A stretch of 42,855 nt of DNA from Clostridia bacterium. GTDB taxonomy: Bacteria; Bacillota; Peptococcia; DRI-13; UBA5745. The notes under the pieces are model-generated. The model was not told the DNA's origin and did not search any database. It saw nothing but the letters and a program-made list of their open reading frames with translations. Shown here piece after piece: positions 1 through 7,687 of this stretch. Position 1 is the stretch's first letter; every line of letters begins with the position of its first letter. The stretch spans positions 1-42,855 of the forward strand of contig JAHDPO010000026.1 in assembly GCA_018434325.1 (NCBI GenBank), written 5' to 3'. The position numbers and the translations under genes were made by a program.

Positions 1-60
1 AACGAAAAAATTGTACAGACGCCGACGAGGATCTGCATACAAACGGAAAAATTGAACAGA
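1..60. repeat. Short direct repeat at the window edge (two 19-bp units, 41 bp apart)
   Basis: Positions 1-19 and 42-60 carry the same 19-bp motif with 17 identical bases (core AAAAATTG-ACAGA). Evenly spaced short repeats of this kind are often transposase-binding sites at the end of an insertion sequence. The element, if any, would lie to the left of the window, so this remains a guess. Confidence 0.45.
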
Positions 61-168
61 AACTGACCTGGCTCCGGGAGGCAACTGACCCTGCAGCCAA
101 GACCTCGGCCTGAATTCACACTCTCGGTGAAGGACCTGCAATTTTACGCAAAAGGCTGAAGGTCAGTT
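61..168. repeat. Fragment of the interspersed inverted-repeat family, inside a small inverted repeat
   Basis: Positions 134-159 match 38092-38117, the right arm and flank of the element at 37971-38105, at 23 of 26 bases. The fragment is embedded between AACTGACCT (61-69) and its exact reverse complement AGGTCAGTT (160-168). Only one arm of the family is recognisable, so this is a remnant or a related end. No open frame is present here. Confidence 0.4.
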
Positions 169-171
169 ATC

Positions 172-1023
172 TCATCTGGTCGCCGGCTTGCGGATGACCA
201 GCCGTTCTGCGGATTTGCCAAAGAAGTGATAGCCTGAGCCGCCTTCGGCAATGACCTGCAAAAGCTCCTCCGGCTTAGTGGCCAAGATGCCCCCTAACAG
301 GGTTACGCCTCTTTTGAAAAAAGCGTCGGGCAGCATGCTGGCCGTGGGGCCGGTAACCACGATCCGGGCGCCGGGCTTTGCCATGGCCAACAAATCCGGT
401 AAGGTATCGTTGATGAGGGTGACACCGGTAATCACCAATAAATCGGCGCCAGGCACCACCTCGGCGGCCCGGTCTGCCGGCAGATAATAGGGCAGTTCAT
501 ACTCTTTTAAGGTTTTCGGATCCATCTCCAAAATATGAAAATCGGCGTTTTGCGCCCGCAGCTTCTTGATAATGGGTATCAGAGCCCCCACTACCACAGC
601 CTTCTCACCGGACTTGATCTCGACCTCGTCAAAGGCGTCGATCCCGGTGGCCAGCTCATAGCCGCCGTCAAAAGCAGGATCAATCCAGCAGCCGGCGCTC
701 AGGGCGTTTAGCGCCGCAATGCCCAAGGTCTTCCGGAGGATATTATCGCAAAATATGTCCTTGAGGTATTCCGTCACCGGCCGGCCGGCAAGCCGCCCTG
801 AAAGAGGCATAGCCTTAGCCGAACTGGGACAGCATACCGCCTCCGGCATCTCCTTGATCGGGGTAAAGCATAAACCACCCTGGCCATTGCTAAGGATTAC
901 CCCGGAAAAAAACAAACCCAGCACCGCCTTTTCTACCGTGATGGTTTTGAGGGAATCACCTAAACGCTCTTCAATGAGCGCAACCGTTTCCCGCAAAATA
1001 GGATTGCCTGCCGCCTGCTCCAT
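172..1023 (-). CDS. DUF364/DUF4213 family protein (putative heavy-metal chelation protein)
   Basis: A cytoplasmic protein of 283 residues. The N-terminal part resembles the DUF4213 enolase-like fold and the C-terminal part the Rossmann-like DUF364 domain (from about residue 125, with 'KAVVVGALIPIIKKL' and 'GADLLVITGVTLIND'). Family members are found near metal, molybdenum or corrinoid genes, but no reaction is firmly known. The ATG at 1023 follows AGGAGG by nine bases; a TTG one codon earlier is six bases from the same site. A good promoter lies at 1141-1169, giving a leader of about 110 bases. The gene stands alone. I am confident of the family, not of the function. Confidence 0.85.
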   Translation of the reverse strand: MEQAAGNPILRETVALIEERLGDSLKTITVEKAVLGLFFSGVILSNGQGGLCFTPIKEMPEAVCCPSSAKAMPLSGRLAGRPVTEYLKDIFCDNILRKTLGIAALNALSAGCWIDPAFDGGYELATGIDAFDEVEIKSGEKAVVVGALIPIIKKLRAQNADFHILEMDPKTLKEYELPYYLPADRAAEVVPGADLLVITGVTLINDTLPDLLAMAKPGARIVVTGPTASMLPDAFFKRGVTLLGGILATKPEELLQVIAEGGSGYHFFGKSAERLVIRKPATR

Positions 1024-1140
1024 CAACCTCTGCCTCCTCGTCTATTCTCTAATTCTTCTATATTAATTCATCTATTTATTTCATCTATCCTGATCAATCA
1101 CTACGCGAATAATTTTATAAAACGATTTGATATCTCTACC

Positions 1141-1169
1141 ATTATACGGAAGAGGTGATCTTTAGTCAA
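1141..1169 (-). promoter_or_regulatory. SigA-type promoter of the DUF364 gene
   Basis: On the minus strand TTGACT and TATAAT are separated by 17 bases (the -35 at 1169-1164, the -10 at 1146-1141). Transcription would start near 1134 and run into DUF364. It diverges from the plus-strand promoter at 1178-1206. Confidence 0.7.
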
Positions 1170-1177
1170 TCTTACCC

Positions 1178-1206
1178 TTGCTTTTAATGAATTGGAATGT
1201 TACTAT
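1178..1206 (+). promoter_or_regulatory. Promoter of the candidate small RNA
   Basis: TTGCTT (1178-1183), 17 bases, TACTAT (1201-1206). It sits back to back with the DUF364 promoter and points into the structured stretch that ends with a terminator at about 1362. Confidence 0.5.
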
Positions 1207-1212
1207 ATTTAA

Positions 1213-1362
1213 AGACAAGTTGTTTTTCAAAACAACTTGATCGAAAGCCGATACATGATAGAACGGGTCATCTCGGCATATTGCAATAGAGCATATTCCC
1301 CTTTCTTGGCACGAAAACCTCATGGTTATGTGCAAGACCGACGGGGGTATGCTCTATTTTTT
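1213..1362 (+). ncRNA. Candidate structured small RNA of about 150 nt
   Basis: Downstream of a plausible promoter come three stems in order. The first is AAGTTGTTTT/AAAACAACTT (1217-1238). The second is GCCGA/TCGGC (1247-1277) with an inner ATGA/TCAT pair. The third is a long terminal hairpin, ATAGAGCATA/TATGCTCTAT, whose inside can also pair CCCC/GGGG, CTTG/CAAG, CAC/GTG and ACC/GGT. A run of six T follows. The open frame of 76 codons over this stretch has no ribosome binding site and no protein-like character. I could not match it to a known RNA class. The gene that follows is on the other strand, so it is not an obvious leader. Confidence 0.5.
1286..1362 (+). terminator. Rho-independent terminator of the candidate small RNA
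   Basis: A 10-bp outer stem (1286-1295 with 1348-1357) encloses a 52-base structured loop and is followed by TTTTTT. There is no T run on the minus-strand side, so it works rightward only. Confidence 0.6.
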
Positions 1363-1370
1363 CTGGCCTT

Positions 1371-1441
1371 TTCCACTCCTCTACTCTACTCTACTCTTTA
1401 CTCTGTGTTATCTGCTTTTTGCTCTTTGCTCTTTACTCTGA
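1371..1441. repeat. Pyrimidine-rich simple-sequence tract
   Basis: Degenerate repeats of CTCTA and CTCTTTA fill this stretch between the small RNA and the end of pilT. On the pilT message it reads as a purine-rich 3' tail. No function can be assigned. Confidence 0.6.
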
Positions 1442-1467
1442 AACAAATGCTGAAGCCCGTAAAATAA

Positions 1468-2544
1468 TTATCGCAAAGCAGCCATGGCTTGCAGCCTTTT
1501 CTTGGTCTGCTCGAGGTTGCTGCTGTATTGCAAAGCCTGCTCCGGTGCGATCAAGCCTTCTTTCACCATGTTGATTAAATAAGCATCCATGCTGACCATT
1601 CCCTCGGAGGCTGAAGAAAAAATCACACTGTCTATCTGGTGGGCTTTTGACTCGCGGATTAAATTCCTGATGGCATTATTGGCGATCATGATTTCAAAGG
1701 CCGGTAAAACGCCGCCGTTAAGCTTAGGTACCAGCTGCTGAGAAATCACGCCTTGCATCACCATGCCCAGCTGAACTCTGATTTGCTGCTGCTGGGCGGA
1801 GGGAAAGCTGTCGACAATACGGTCGATGGTGTTGGCCGCCCCGATAGTATGGAGGGTGGAAATCACCAAATGGCCTGTTTCCGCCGCCGTAATTGCCGCT
1901 TTGATGGTTTCGTAATCCCTCATCTCCCCCAGCAGAATCACATCGGGGGCTTGGCGGAGGGCGGCCCGCAAAGCCGCTTCATAGCTTTTGGTATCGCTGA
2001 TCAATTCCCGCTGGGTGACGATGCTCTTATGATGACGGTGCAGAAATTCGATAGGGTCCTCAATGGTGATAATGTGAGCGCTGCGCTGGCGGTTGATGGC
2101 GTCGATCAGGCAAGCCAAAGTAGTGGATTTGCCGCTGCCGGCCGGCCCCGTCACCAGCACCAGGCCTTTGTTGAAGCCGGCAAAATTCATGACGGCGTCG
2201 GGAATATAAAGCTCCTGATAATTGGGCAGCTCAAAAGATACCACCCGGATTACAGCGGCCAGGGAGCCCCTTTGCTTCAAAGCATTGACCCGGAAGCGAT
2301 AACGCTTCGGCACAGAAAAAGAAAAGTCGTCGTCGCCGCTATCCAATAAGTCCTCTATATCGCGATTATCCGCCATCTTATAAATGCTTTTGATCAGCTC
2401 AAAACAGGCTTCCGGCGTCAGTTTTTCTTCGCTTTGCCGCAAGATATCGCCATTTATTTTATAGGAGACAGGAAGGCCTGCAATCAAAAGGATATCTGAG
2501 GCATTGCTTTGTACCGCCTGTTCCAATATATTGTCGATGTCCAT
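1468..2544 (-). CDS. pilT: PilT-like retraction ATPase of a type IV pilus / type II secretion system
   Basis: A cytoplasmic hexameric ATPase family protein of 358 residues, the usual PilT length. Visible motifs are Walker A GPAGSGKST (about 133-141), the Asp-box region ITIEDPIEFLH, Walker B DVILLGEMRD (about 200-209) and the His-box HLVISTLHT. In this family ATP hydrolysis drives pilus disassembly. The frame stays open further upstream, but that part overlaps the preceding gene and reads as non-protein, so I start at the ATG at 2544 behind GGGGAGA. It is the last gene of the pilus operon, 31 bases after its neighbour. No assembly ATPase (PilB/GspE) is present in the window, so a PilB-like role cannot be excluded, though GEMRD favours PilT. 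Confidence 0.92.
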   Translation of the reverse strand: MDIDNILEQAVQSNASDILLIAGLPVSYKINGDILRQSEEKLTPEACFELIKSIYKMADNRDIEDLLDSGDDDFSFSVPKRYRFRVNALKQRGSLAAVIRVVSFELPNYQELYIPDAVMNFAGFNKGLVLVTGPAGSGKSTTLACLIDAINRQRSAHIITIEDPIEFLHRHHKSIVTQRELISDTKSYEAALRAALRQAPDVILLGEMRDYETIKAAITAAETGHLVISTLHTIGAANTIDRIVDSFPSAQQQQIRVQLGMVMQGVISQQLVPKLNGGVLPAFEIMIANNAIRNLIRESKAHQIDSVIFSSASEGMVSMDAYLINMVKEGLIAPEQALQYSSNLEQTKKRLQAMAALR

Positions 2545-2575
2545 CCTCTTATCTCTCCCCATTAAACAATATCGA

Positions 2576-3061
2576 TCAAGGCTGCCATACCGGCAGGAAG
2601 GCCGCATCGCTCTCATCCTGGAGGGCGGGCTCCACCTGCCACTGCCTGATTTCCCATCTTTGGGGCTTTTCCGGCGGCTGTAAATAAAGCGCAAGACGCA
2701 AGACCTGATTTTCCTGCACCGGTATGGCGGCGGACAGCAGCAATCCCTCATCCGCCTCTACCGCATTTACCGTATAGCCGGCAGCAAAAGCCGCAGACAG
2801 CTCTTTGGCTAATATCTCCCCGGCCGGTCTGGCAGCGCCGGCCGGCCACAGCTCTGCCGCCCGTTCCATCAAGGCTACCCCTTGGTTATCCGCCTGATAA
2901 TAAGCCGTAACCGCCTTGGCGTTTTTTTCGCTGAGCCGCCGGTCGGCCTGAGCGGAGCTTAAGGCCAGCACCGCAAACATCGTCAGACACAAAACCAGAA
3001 GAACCGTCAGCAAAGTTACGCCGCCAATACCATATAAAGGGCCCTGCTTTGCCTGGCTCAT
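2576..3061 (-). CDS. Pilus-operon protein with one membrane segment (pilus assembly accessory, PilX-like position)
   Basis: The protein has 161 residues with a single hydrophobic segment near residues 13-38 and a soluble remainder with no recognised motif. The start ATG at 3061 overlaps the stop of the previous gene in an ATGA arrangement, which indicates translational coupling and rules out the seven-codon longer frame. Size and position match the minor pseudopilin/accessory proteins seen between GspF and the ATPase in clostridial pilus operons. It has no prepilin G-F-x-x-x-E cleavage motif. The function is inferred from context. Confidence 0.75.
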   Translation of the reverse strand: MSQAKQGPLYGIGGVTLLTVLLVLCLTMFAVLALSSAQADRRLSEKNAKAVTAYYQADNQGVALMERAAELWPAGAARPAGEILAKELSAAFAAGYTVNAVEADEGLLLSAAIPVQENQVLRLALYLQPPEKPQRWEIRQWQVEPALQDESDAAFLPVWQP

Positions 3062-3483
3062 GACGCCTCCTCCCCTGTCCACACCGAAGTCTCCAGCTTA
3101 AAAATTTCTGCACCCTTACTGTCGGACACCAGGATTTCGGCAAAGCGCAGGCTTGCCCGCTGCTGCGGCACAATGTGCAAGATATAAGCCGCCCCGCCAG
3201 CCGTTGTGGGCTGCCATCCTTCATCGTAATAAACGCGGCAGGCGCCCTCTTCGGCCACCCCTTGCAGAATCAGAGCCATTGCCTGAGCTTCAGGCCGGTT
3301 TTTGAAAGCCTCGGCGCCGCTTTGAGCAACCAGCACCGCCTGATTTAAGCTGCCGCTTTCTTTACTCAGCCGGTAAGCCCGGACTAAAAGACCGGCGCAG
3401 ACGGAAGAGCACATAGCAAAGATCATCAGGGCTAACAACACTTCCGTTAAAAAAACCACCGAGCGGGAATGCTGGCGTTTCAT
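3058..3483 (-). CDS. Pseudopilin-like protein (GspI/PilV type)
   Basis: The protein has 141 residues. The N-terminus is basic (MKRQHSRS), followed by the hydrophobic stretch VVFLTEVLLALMIFAM, which has the glutamate of a prepilin helix at +5 but lacks the usual glycine before the cleavage site. Downstream is a small globular domain. Minor pseudopilins of this type cap the pilus. The gene overlaps both neighbours by four bases, at each end. The missing glycine makes processing by a prepilin peptidase uncertain. Confidence 0.72.
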   Translation of the reverse strand: MKRQHSRSVVFLTEVLLALMIFAMCSSVCAGLLVRAYRLSKESGSLNQAVLVAQSGAEAFKNRPEAQAMALILQGVAEEGACRVYYDEGWQPTTAGGAAYILHIVPQQRASLRFAEILVSDSKGAEIFKLETSVWTGEEAS

Positions 3484-4049
3484 GAAGAACCGGCCTCCCT
3501 TCCCTGACTGCGGCAGGACAGCAGCATCCGCTGACTGCCGCCGGAATCAAAAGCAGCTTCAATGGTCAGCAAGCCCTGATCATCCATCTGAAAATCCAGA
3601 CCCGCCAGTTCAATCAAGGGCAGCCCCGCCTCCGGCCCAAGCTCCGTGTCTTTTTCTACAAAAAGCTCCCGCAAGCTGCCCTCCCAATAATACAAATAGG
3701 TGACGCAAGCTATGCCTTCAAAATCTTGATTGAGTAAAAGAGCCGGCACCGCATCCAGCCGGCCCGTTTCCACGGCGCCATGGCTATCGGCCCGCCGGAT
3801 CTGATTGGCGATATAGGAAAAAGTGGTTCGCAGCTCGTCGTTTTCCGAAGCGGCAGACAGGGTCTGGCTATAAACGGAGCCGCCTAAGAGAACAAGACCG
3901 ATGGACAGAAAAAGAAATACCGCTCCCAATAAAAAGACGGCGGCGCTGTCTGCCTGCAGCCTTGACTTGTTTTTAAGGATACCGATAGGCTCGCCCTCCT
4001 TATCTTTCAATGGGCAATACGGAAATATCCGGCAATAAATTGTCGGCAA
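3480..4049 (-). CDS. DUF4860-like pilus-operon protein; start codon unclear
   Basis: A single membrane segment (AAVFLLGAVFLFLSIGLVLLGG) is followed by an extracytoplasmic domain of about 130 residues. It resembles DUF4860 proteins found beside clostridial type II secretion genes. The coordinates give the full open frame from a TTG at 4049, but that codon has no ribosome binding site and lies inside the previous gene. A strong GGAGGG (3999-3994) follows the stop of that gene. Seven bases later the in-frame codon is ATC (3986); no ATG, GTG or TTG lies close by. Real translation may therefore begin at a rare ATC (168 residues), or the region contains a sequencing or real mutation of the start. 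Confidence 0.7.
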   Translation of the reverse strand: MPTIYCRIFPYCPLKDKEGEPIGILKNKSRLQADSAAVFLLGAVFLFLSIGLVLLGGSVYSQTLSAASENDELRTTFSYIANQIRRADSHGAVETGRLDAVPALLLNQDFEGIACVTYLYYWEGSLRELFVEKDTELGPEAGLPLIELAGLDFQMDDQGLLTIEAAFDSGGSQRMLLSCRSQGREAGSS

Positions 4050-4320
4050 TAAATTGATAATGGATAATAAAACGACTGGTATCGGGACGGATGCCGTAGT
4101 GCTCCATTAAATAATCGATATTTACGGGATAAAAGCCCTCTAGAGCATAGCACTGCACCGCCGCCCGGCGGAGGCTTTCTTCCGTCAGGCGTAAAGCCTG
4201 GCCCGCCGCCTGAATCTCGGCCTGAACGGCGGCCCAGCCCGCGGCCAGTATCACCAAGGCCGTCAGGCTAAGGGGCAATATCAGGCGGATTATCTTACGG
4301 CTCCTGGAGAGGATGAACAT
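4000..4320 (-). CDS. Small single-pass pilus-operon protein (pilin-like)
   Basis: The protein has 106 residues: a short basic N-terminus, one hydrophobic helix (about 11-34), then an amphipathic helix and the motif LEGFYPVNIDYLMEHYGI. That motif I associate with conserved hypothetical proteins of clostridial pilus/secretion operons. The ATG at 4320 follows GGAAG. The alpha-helix plus small globular part resembles a pilin without a recognisable prepilin cleavage site. It lies between gspF and the DUF4860-like gene on the same strand, 21 bases after gspF. Confidence 0.75.
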   Translation of the reverse strand: MFILSRSRKIIRLILPLSLTALVILAAGWAAVQAEIQAAGQALRLTEESLRRAAVQCYALEGFYPVNIDYLMEHYGIRPDTSRFIIHYQFIADNLLPDISVLPIER

Positions 4321-4341
4321 GCTTTTTCTTCCTTTCGTCCC

Positions 4342-5376
4342 CTAGCTGCCAATGGCATTCATCATGGCCAGCAGAGGCAGCATTACGGAAAGCAGCAGCA
4401 TCCCCACCACCAGTACTAACAGGATCACCAATACCGGTTCGATCCTGGCCATGACCTGCGACAGCATCTCCTCCGTCTGGCGATGAAAACGGCGGGAAAG
4501 CTCCAGCATAACCGCTTCACCGGCGCCGGCTCTGAAGCCGGCAGCCACCAGCCCCACTTCCAGCCCTTTAAAAATACCGGCATTTTCCACGGCGGCAGCA
4601 AAAGTCAGGCCTTGTTCTAAAAAGCCGAGGCACTGCTCGATATTTTGGCGCATGGCGGCGTCATCTGCCAAAACATGAGCCTTATCCAAGGCCTCGTTTA
4701 AGTTCAGGCCGCTGGCTAAGCTGAGAGCAAGAGCGGACGAGAATTTTTCTCTGGCCGCCGATAATCCTAAAGCCCCCCGAAAAAACAAGGCATCCGCTAA
4801 ACGCCGCAATTTTTCCTGGCCCGCCGGCCGCCGGGAATTGATAAACAAATAAAAAGCTGCCATCAGCAACAGGGCGGCAAAAATGATAACGCCCCACTTG
4901 CTGAAAATGCCCGACCGCATCAGAGAAGCTGCCCAGGGTGAAAGGCCGGAGCCCAGCTGCTCCAAAACCTGCTGAAAAGCCGGCAAAACCTTGGCCACCA
5001 GGACGAAAGTCACAACGGCAATGATCACAGCCAGCCAAGCGGGATAAAGCACCGCCTGACGCATATTCTGACGCAGCTCATGCTCTTGCTGGTAATACTG
5101 GGTTAAAGCCGTCAGCACCTGCTCCAGGCGGCCGGTTTCCTCACCGATCTGCACCATGCGCCGAGCATGATCCGGAAAGCTGCCGACGGCGGTCATGGCT
5201 GCATACAAAGGCTCGCCTCGTTCCAGAACAATTCTCATTGCCTGCAGCAAGCTTTTTTCTCTTTGAGAAGCGGCCTCAGCTTCTAATAAAGCTATGCCGT
5301 CCACAGACAATATCCCTGATTTTAACATCAGGGATACCTGCAGGAAAAACAAAGACAACTCTTCGGCAGTCAGCAT
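4342..5376 (-). CDS. GspF/PilC-family inner-membrane platform protein
   Basis: The protein has 344 residues and carries two T2SSF domains, each followed by hydrophobic segments (about 112-135, 155-190 and 310-335). The typical sequence GEETGRLEQVLTALTQYY lies in the first domain and GFRAGAGEAVMLELSRRF in the second. It is the membrane platform that couples the ATPase to pilin assembly. The frame is open for 18 codons more, but those overlap the end of the transglutaminase gene; the ATG at 5376 behind AGAGG is the better start. The gap to the transglutaminase gene is 13 bases, so the two are probably co-transcribed. Confidence 0.92.
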   Translation of the reverse strand: MLTAEELSLFFLQVSLMLKSGILSVDGIALLEAEAASQREKSLLQAMRIVLERGEPLYAAMTAVGSFPDHARRMVQIGEETGRLEQVLTALTQYYQQEHELRQNMRQAVLYPAWLAVIIAVVTFVLVAKVLPAFQQVLEQLGSGLSPWAASLMRSGIFSKWGVIIFAALLLMAAFYLFINSRRPAGQEKLRRLADALFFRGALGLSAAREKFSSALALSLASGLNLNEALDKAHVLADDAAMRQNIEQCLGFLEQGLTFAAAVENAGIFKGLEVGLVAAGFRAGAGEAVMLELSRRFHRQTEEMLSQVMARIEPVLVILLVLVVGMLLLSVMLPLLAMMNAIGS

Positions 5377-5389
5377 ATTGGCCTCTGTT

Positions 5390-6289
5390 TTAGTAAGCAA
5401 ATTTTTGGTTGTAGCTATTGCCCTCATCAATAAACTCCTTCACCGCATTGGCCGATTTGGAGGTGGATACAAAGGTGGGATCCATTAAAGACCACTTTTC
5501 ACCGTCAAAATAGATGACTTGATCGATCCAGCCCACATCCTTGATGTAGACGTTGATCCAGGCATGATAAATATTGCCTGCATAGCCGACCACCAGCTTG
5601 GCGGGGATGCCTTCCAGACGCAGCATGGCCGACATCAGGGCGGCATAGTCAAAGCAGATGCCCTTTTTCGACTCCAGTACTTTTTCCACATCAGGCAAAT
5701 AACCGGCCGGTACGGCAGCGGCCAGATTATCATCATAGGTCAGATTCTCGGTAACGTAATAATAAATATTGGTGAGAATCTCCAAATCCTTTTTGGCGTC
5801 TTTGGCCAGCTCTTTGGCCTTTTTGGCGACTTTCGAATCCTCTTTAAAATTGACGTACTGATTGGCATAAAGGTAAGGCAGCAGCTTATCTCTAAGCTTC
5901 ATGTCCAGGGTGGTGCTGTAAGCCTGGGCGTATTTACTGCCGGCAATATTTTCAAAGACAGAAATCGTATATTTGCCGTCGTCTTCCGTCAGGGCAAAAT
6001 GCTCGGCAAGTCCTTTGGAATTGAGATCATAGCTATAAGTGGCCCCGCCCTGCTTGGCGATCTGCACCTTGATCCTGGTGTCCCGGCCGCCGGTATATTT
6101 GATCATCACATAGCCTTCCGCCAGATTGGAAGCGTCGATGGAGACCTTATCATTGCTATAAACGGTAATTCCCGTCCGGACTTCGGCTTTTTGGGCGGCA
6201 GTTTTGGCAAACAAAGGCGCCGCCGGAATCAGACCTAAAATCAAGCTGAGCGCTATGGCCTTCAGAACGGCTTTACCTGCTATTTTCAT
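5390..6289 (-). CDS. Secreted transglutaminase-like protein
   Basis: The protein has 299 residues with a signal peptide (about 1-28, ending PLFA) and a C-terminal transglutaminase-like domain. A catalytic triad is visible: Cys212 in KKGICFDYAALMSAML, His242 in YHAWINVYI and Asp270 in LMDPTF. Family members act as peptidases or cross-linkers at the cell surface; the substrate is unknown. The start at 6289 is preceded by AAAGGA. The gene lies between the regulator and gspF in one transcription unit, which suggests a role with the pilus or its surface. The eight extra codons upstream lack a ribosome site. Confidence 0.88.
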   Translation of the reverse strand: MKIAGKAVLKAIALSLILGLIPAAPLFAKTAAQKAEVRTGITVYSNDKVSIDASNLAEGYVMIKYTGGRDTRIKVQIAKQGGATYSYDLNSKGLAEHFALTEDDGKYTISVFENIAGSKYAQAYSTTLDMKLRDKLLPYLYANQYVNFKEDSKVAKKAKELAKDAKKDLEILTNIYYYVTENLTYDDNLAAAVPAGYLPDVEKVLESKKGICFDYAALMSAMLRLEGIPAKLVVGYAGNIYHAWINVYIKDVGWIDQVIYFDGEKWSLMDPTFVSTSKSANAVKEFIDEGNSYNQKFAY

Positions 6290-6318
6290 GTTGATCAGAT
6301 CCTTTCTATACATTCATA

Positions 6319-7554
6319 TTATTGGTAAACTTTTATTTTATCCAAATCCATTTGCTGAGTCTTATAATTTAAGATCAGAAAACGTTTGCGGTTTTTTTGT
6401 TTAAATGCGTTGATGATGCGTTCAACGATCATGGCGGCATCCTCAGCGGAAGCGGTAGGCAGCAGCAAAACGTACTGGGCGCTGCTGTAGCGGGTAACCA
6501 CATCGCCGCTGCGCAGGCAGCTTTGCATCACTTGCCAGACCTGATTCATGGTCTTGTCCACTAAAGCCGGCGTGGGGCTGCTGCCGTCCGGCAAAGACAG
6601 CGTAATTAAGGCGATCTGAATAATGCCGCCGGAGCGCCTGGCCCGCCGGGCCTCTAGACGATATACTTGCCTGAAAAAAACGTATTCACAGAAAAACGGC
6701 CCCGGAGCGGCTATGGCCTCCCTCAGATCTTGCTGAATCACGCTTAGATCCGTTTCCTGCCCTTTTTGCTCCTTCATGATTTCCTGATAGAGATTTTGCA
6801 GCTCCTCCGAAGGCCTGACGCCCAAAACCCGATAAAGGATATCGCTGACCGTCTCGTAATGGCTGAGAGCCGCCGGGATATTGCCCTGGGCCAGCAGCGC
6901 TTTGATCAGCAGCACGTACAGCTTCTCTTCACAAGGCTCGATTTGAATTGCCTGATTGCACAAATCGGTTATTTTCGTATATTCTTTATCTTGAAGCAGC
7001 AATGCTCCATAGGAGAAAACGGAGTCCAGATATAAATAGTGATAATACGTAGTAAAAGAAATCACCCAGATCTGGTCGGACAGCTTCGGCAAAAAATCAT
7101 GCTGGTACAGCTCCATAGCCTGGCTGTAAAGCTCTTTGCGAACCTGGGAAGGCAGCTGGCGGTCGGCGGCTTTGGTGACCAGCTGGTCAAACTCCTCGGC
7201 GTCGATTCTGCAGGTCAGCTTATGGTTCCAGGAGTAGGAGCCCCGCTGGGAAAGGATCAACTGGCACTCTTCTCCCAAAAGAGGAATCAGGCTGGCCCGG
7301 GTGCGGTAGAGCAAGGTCTTTAAGGCGTTGGCCGGATTATCATTGTCTTCCTCCGGCCATAGCGTGCTGATCAGCTCCTCTTGAGGGATGCTGCGCTGGC
7401 GGTGAATGATCAGATAGGCCAGCAGAGCCCACATTTTGTGGGAGCGGCTTATATTATCATCGATCATTTGATCGCCTATAAAAATCTTAAACTGGCCCAG
7501 CATACAAATGCGTACAACCGCTGCCGCATCGCCTGTGTTTTCAGAAATTGCCAT
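6319..7554 (-). CDS. Transcriptional regulator: OmpR-type winged helix, BTAD domain, degenerate GGDEF-like domain
   Basis: The protein has 411 residues in three parts. Residues of about 13-110 form a winged-helix DNA-binding domain (VRICMLGQFKIFIGD, then SRSHKMWALLAYLIIHRQR and ALKTLLYRTRASL). Residues of about 115-260 form a helical BTAD repeat domain. Residues of about 285-400 resemble a GGDEF/cyclase fold without the signature (CLRSGDVVTRYSSAQYVLLLPT). No receiver domain is present. Such SARP-like proteins control neighbouring genes, here probably the pilus operon that follows after 29 bases. A TATAAT-like -10 is seen upstream at 7629-7634 (minus strand) without a good -35. Confidence 0.85.
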   Translation of the reverse strand: MAISENTGDAAAVVRICMLGQFKIFIGDQMIDDNISRSHKMWALLAYLIIHRQRSIPQEELISTLWPEEDNDNPANALKTLLYRTRASLIPLLGEECQLILSQRGSYSWNHKLTCRIDAEEFDQLVTKAADRQLPSQVRKELYSQAMELYQHDFLPKLSDQIWVISFTTYYHYLYLDSVFSYGALLLQDKEYTKITDLCNQAIQIEPCEEKLYVLLIKALLAQGNIPAALSHYETVSDILYRVLGVRPSEELQNLYQEIMKEQKGQETDLSVIQQDLREAIAAPGPFFCEYVFFRQVYRLEARRARRSGGIIQIALITLSLPDGSSPTPALVDKTMNQVWQVMQSCLRSGDVVTRYSSAQYVLLLPTASAEDAAMIVERIINAFKQKNRKRFLILNYKTQQMDLDKIKVYQ

Positions 7555-7687
7555 CTTTAACCCTTTCTCTTTACCCGGGGCATACCAAGATATAAAAGCT
7601 TGGATGACTTTTGATAATCCTTCCTATCATTATACACAATAACCGCTGGAAAAAAAATAGCATTTTGCCAAATGTTCCATTTTTCTT

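Noticed and set aside
1237-1467. Open frame of 76 codons on the plus strand
   Set aside because: It covers the structured RNA, its terminator and the pyrimidine tract, has no ribosome site and no protein-like composition.
1468-2751. Longer PilT reading frame of 427 codons
   Set aside because: The extra N-terminal part overlaps the previous gene in another frame, is Arg/Cys/Ser-rich and unlike PilT; the ATG at 2544 begins the family sequence.
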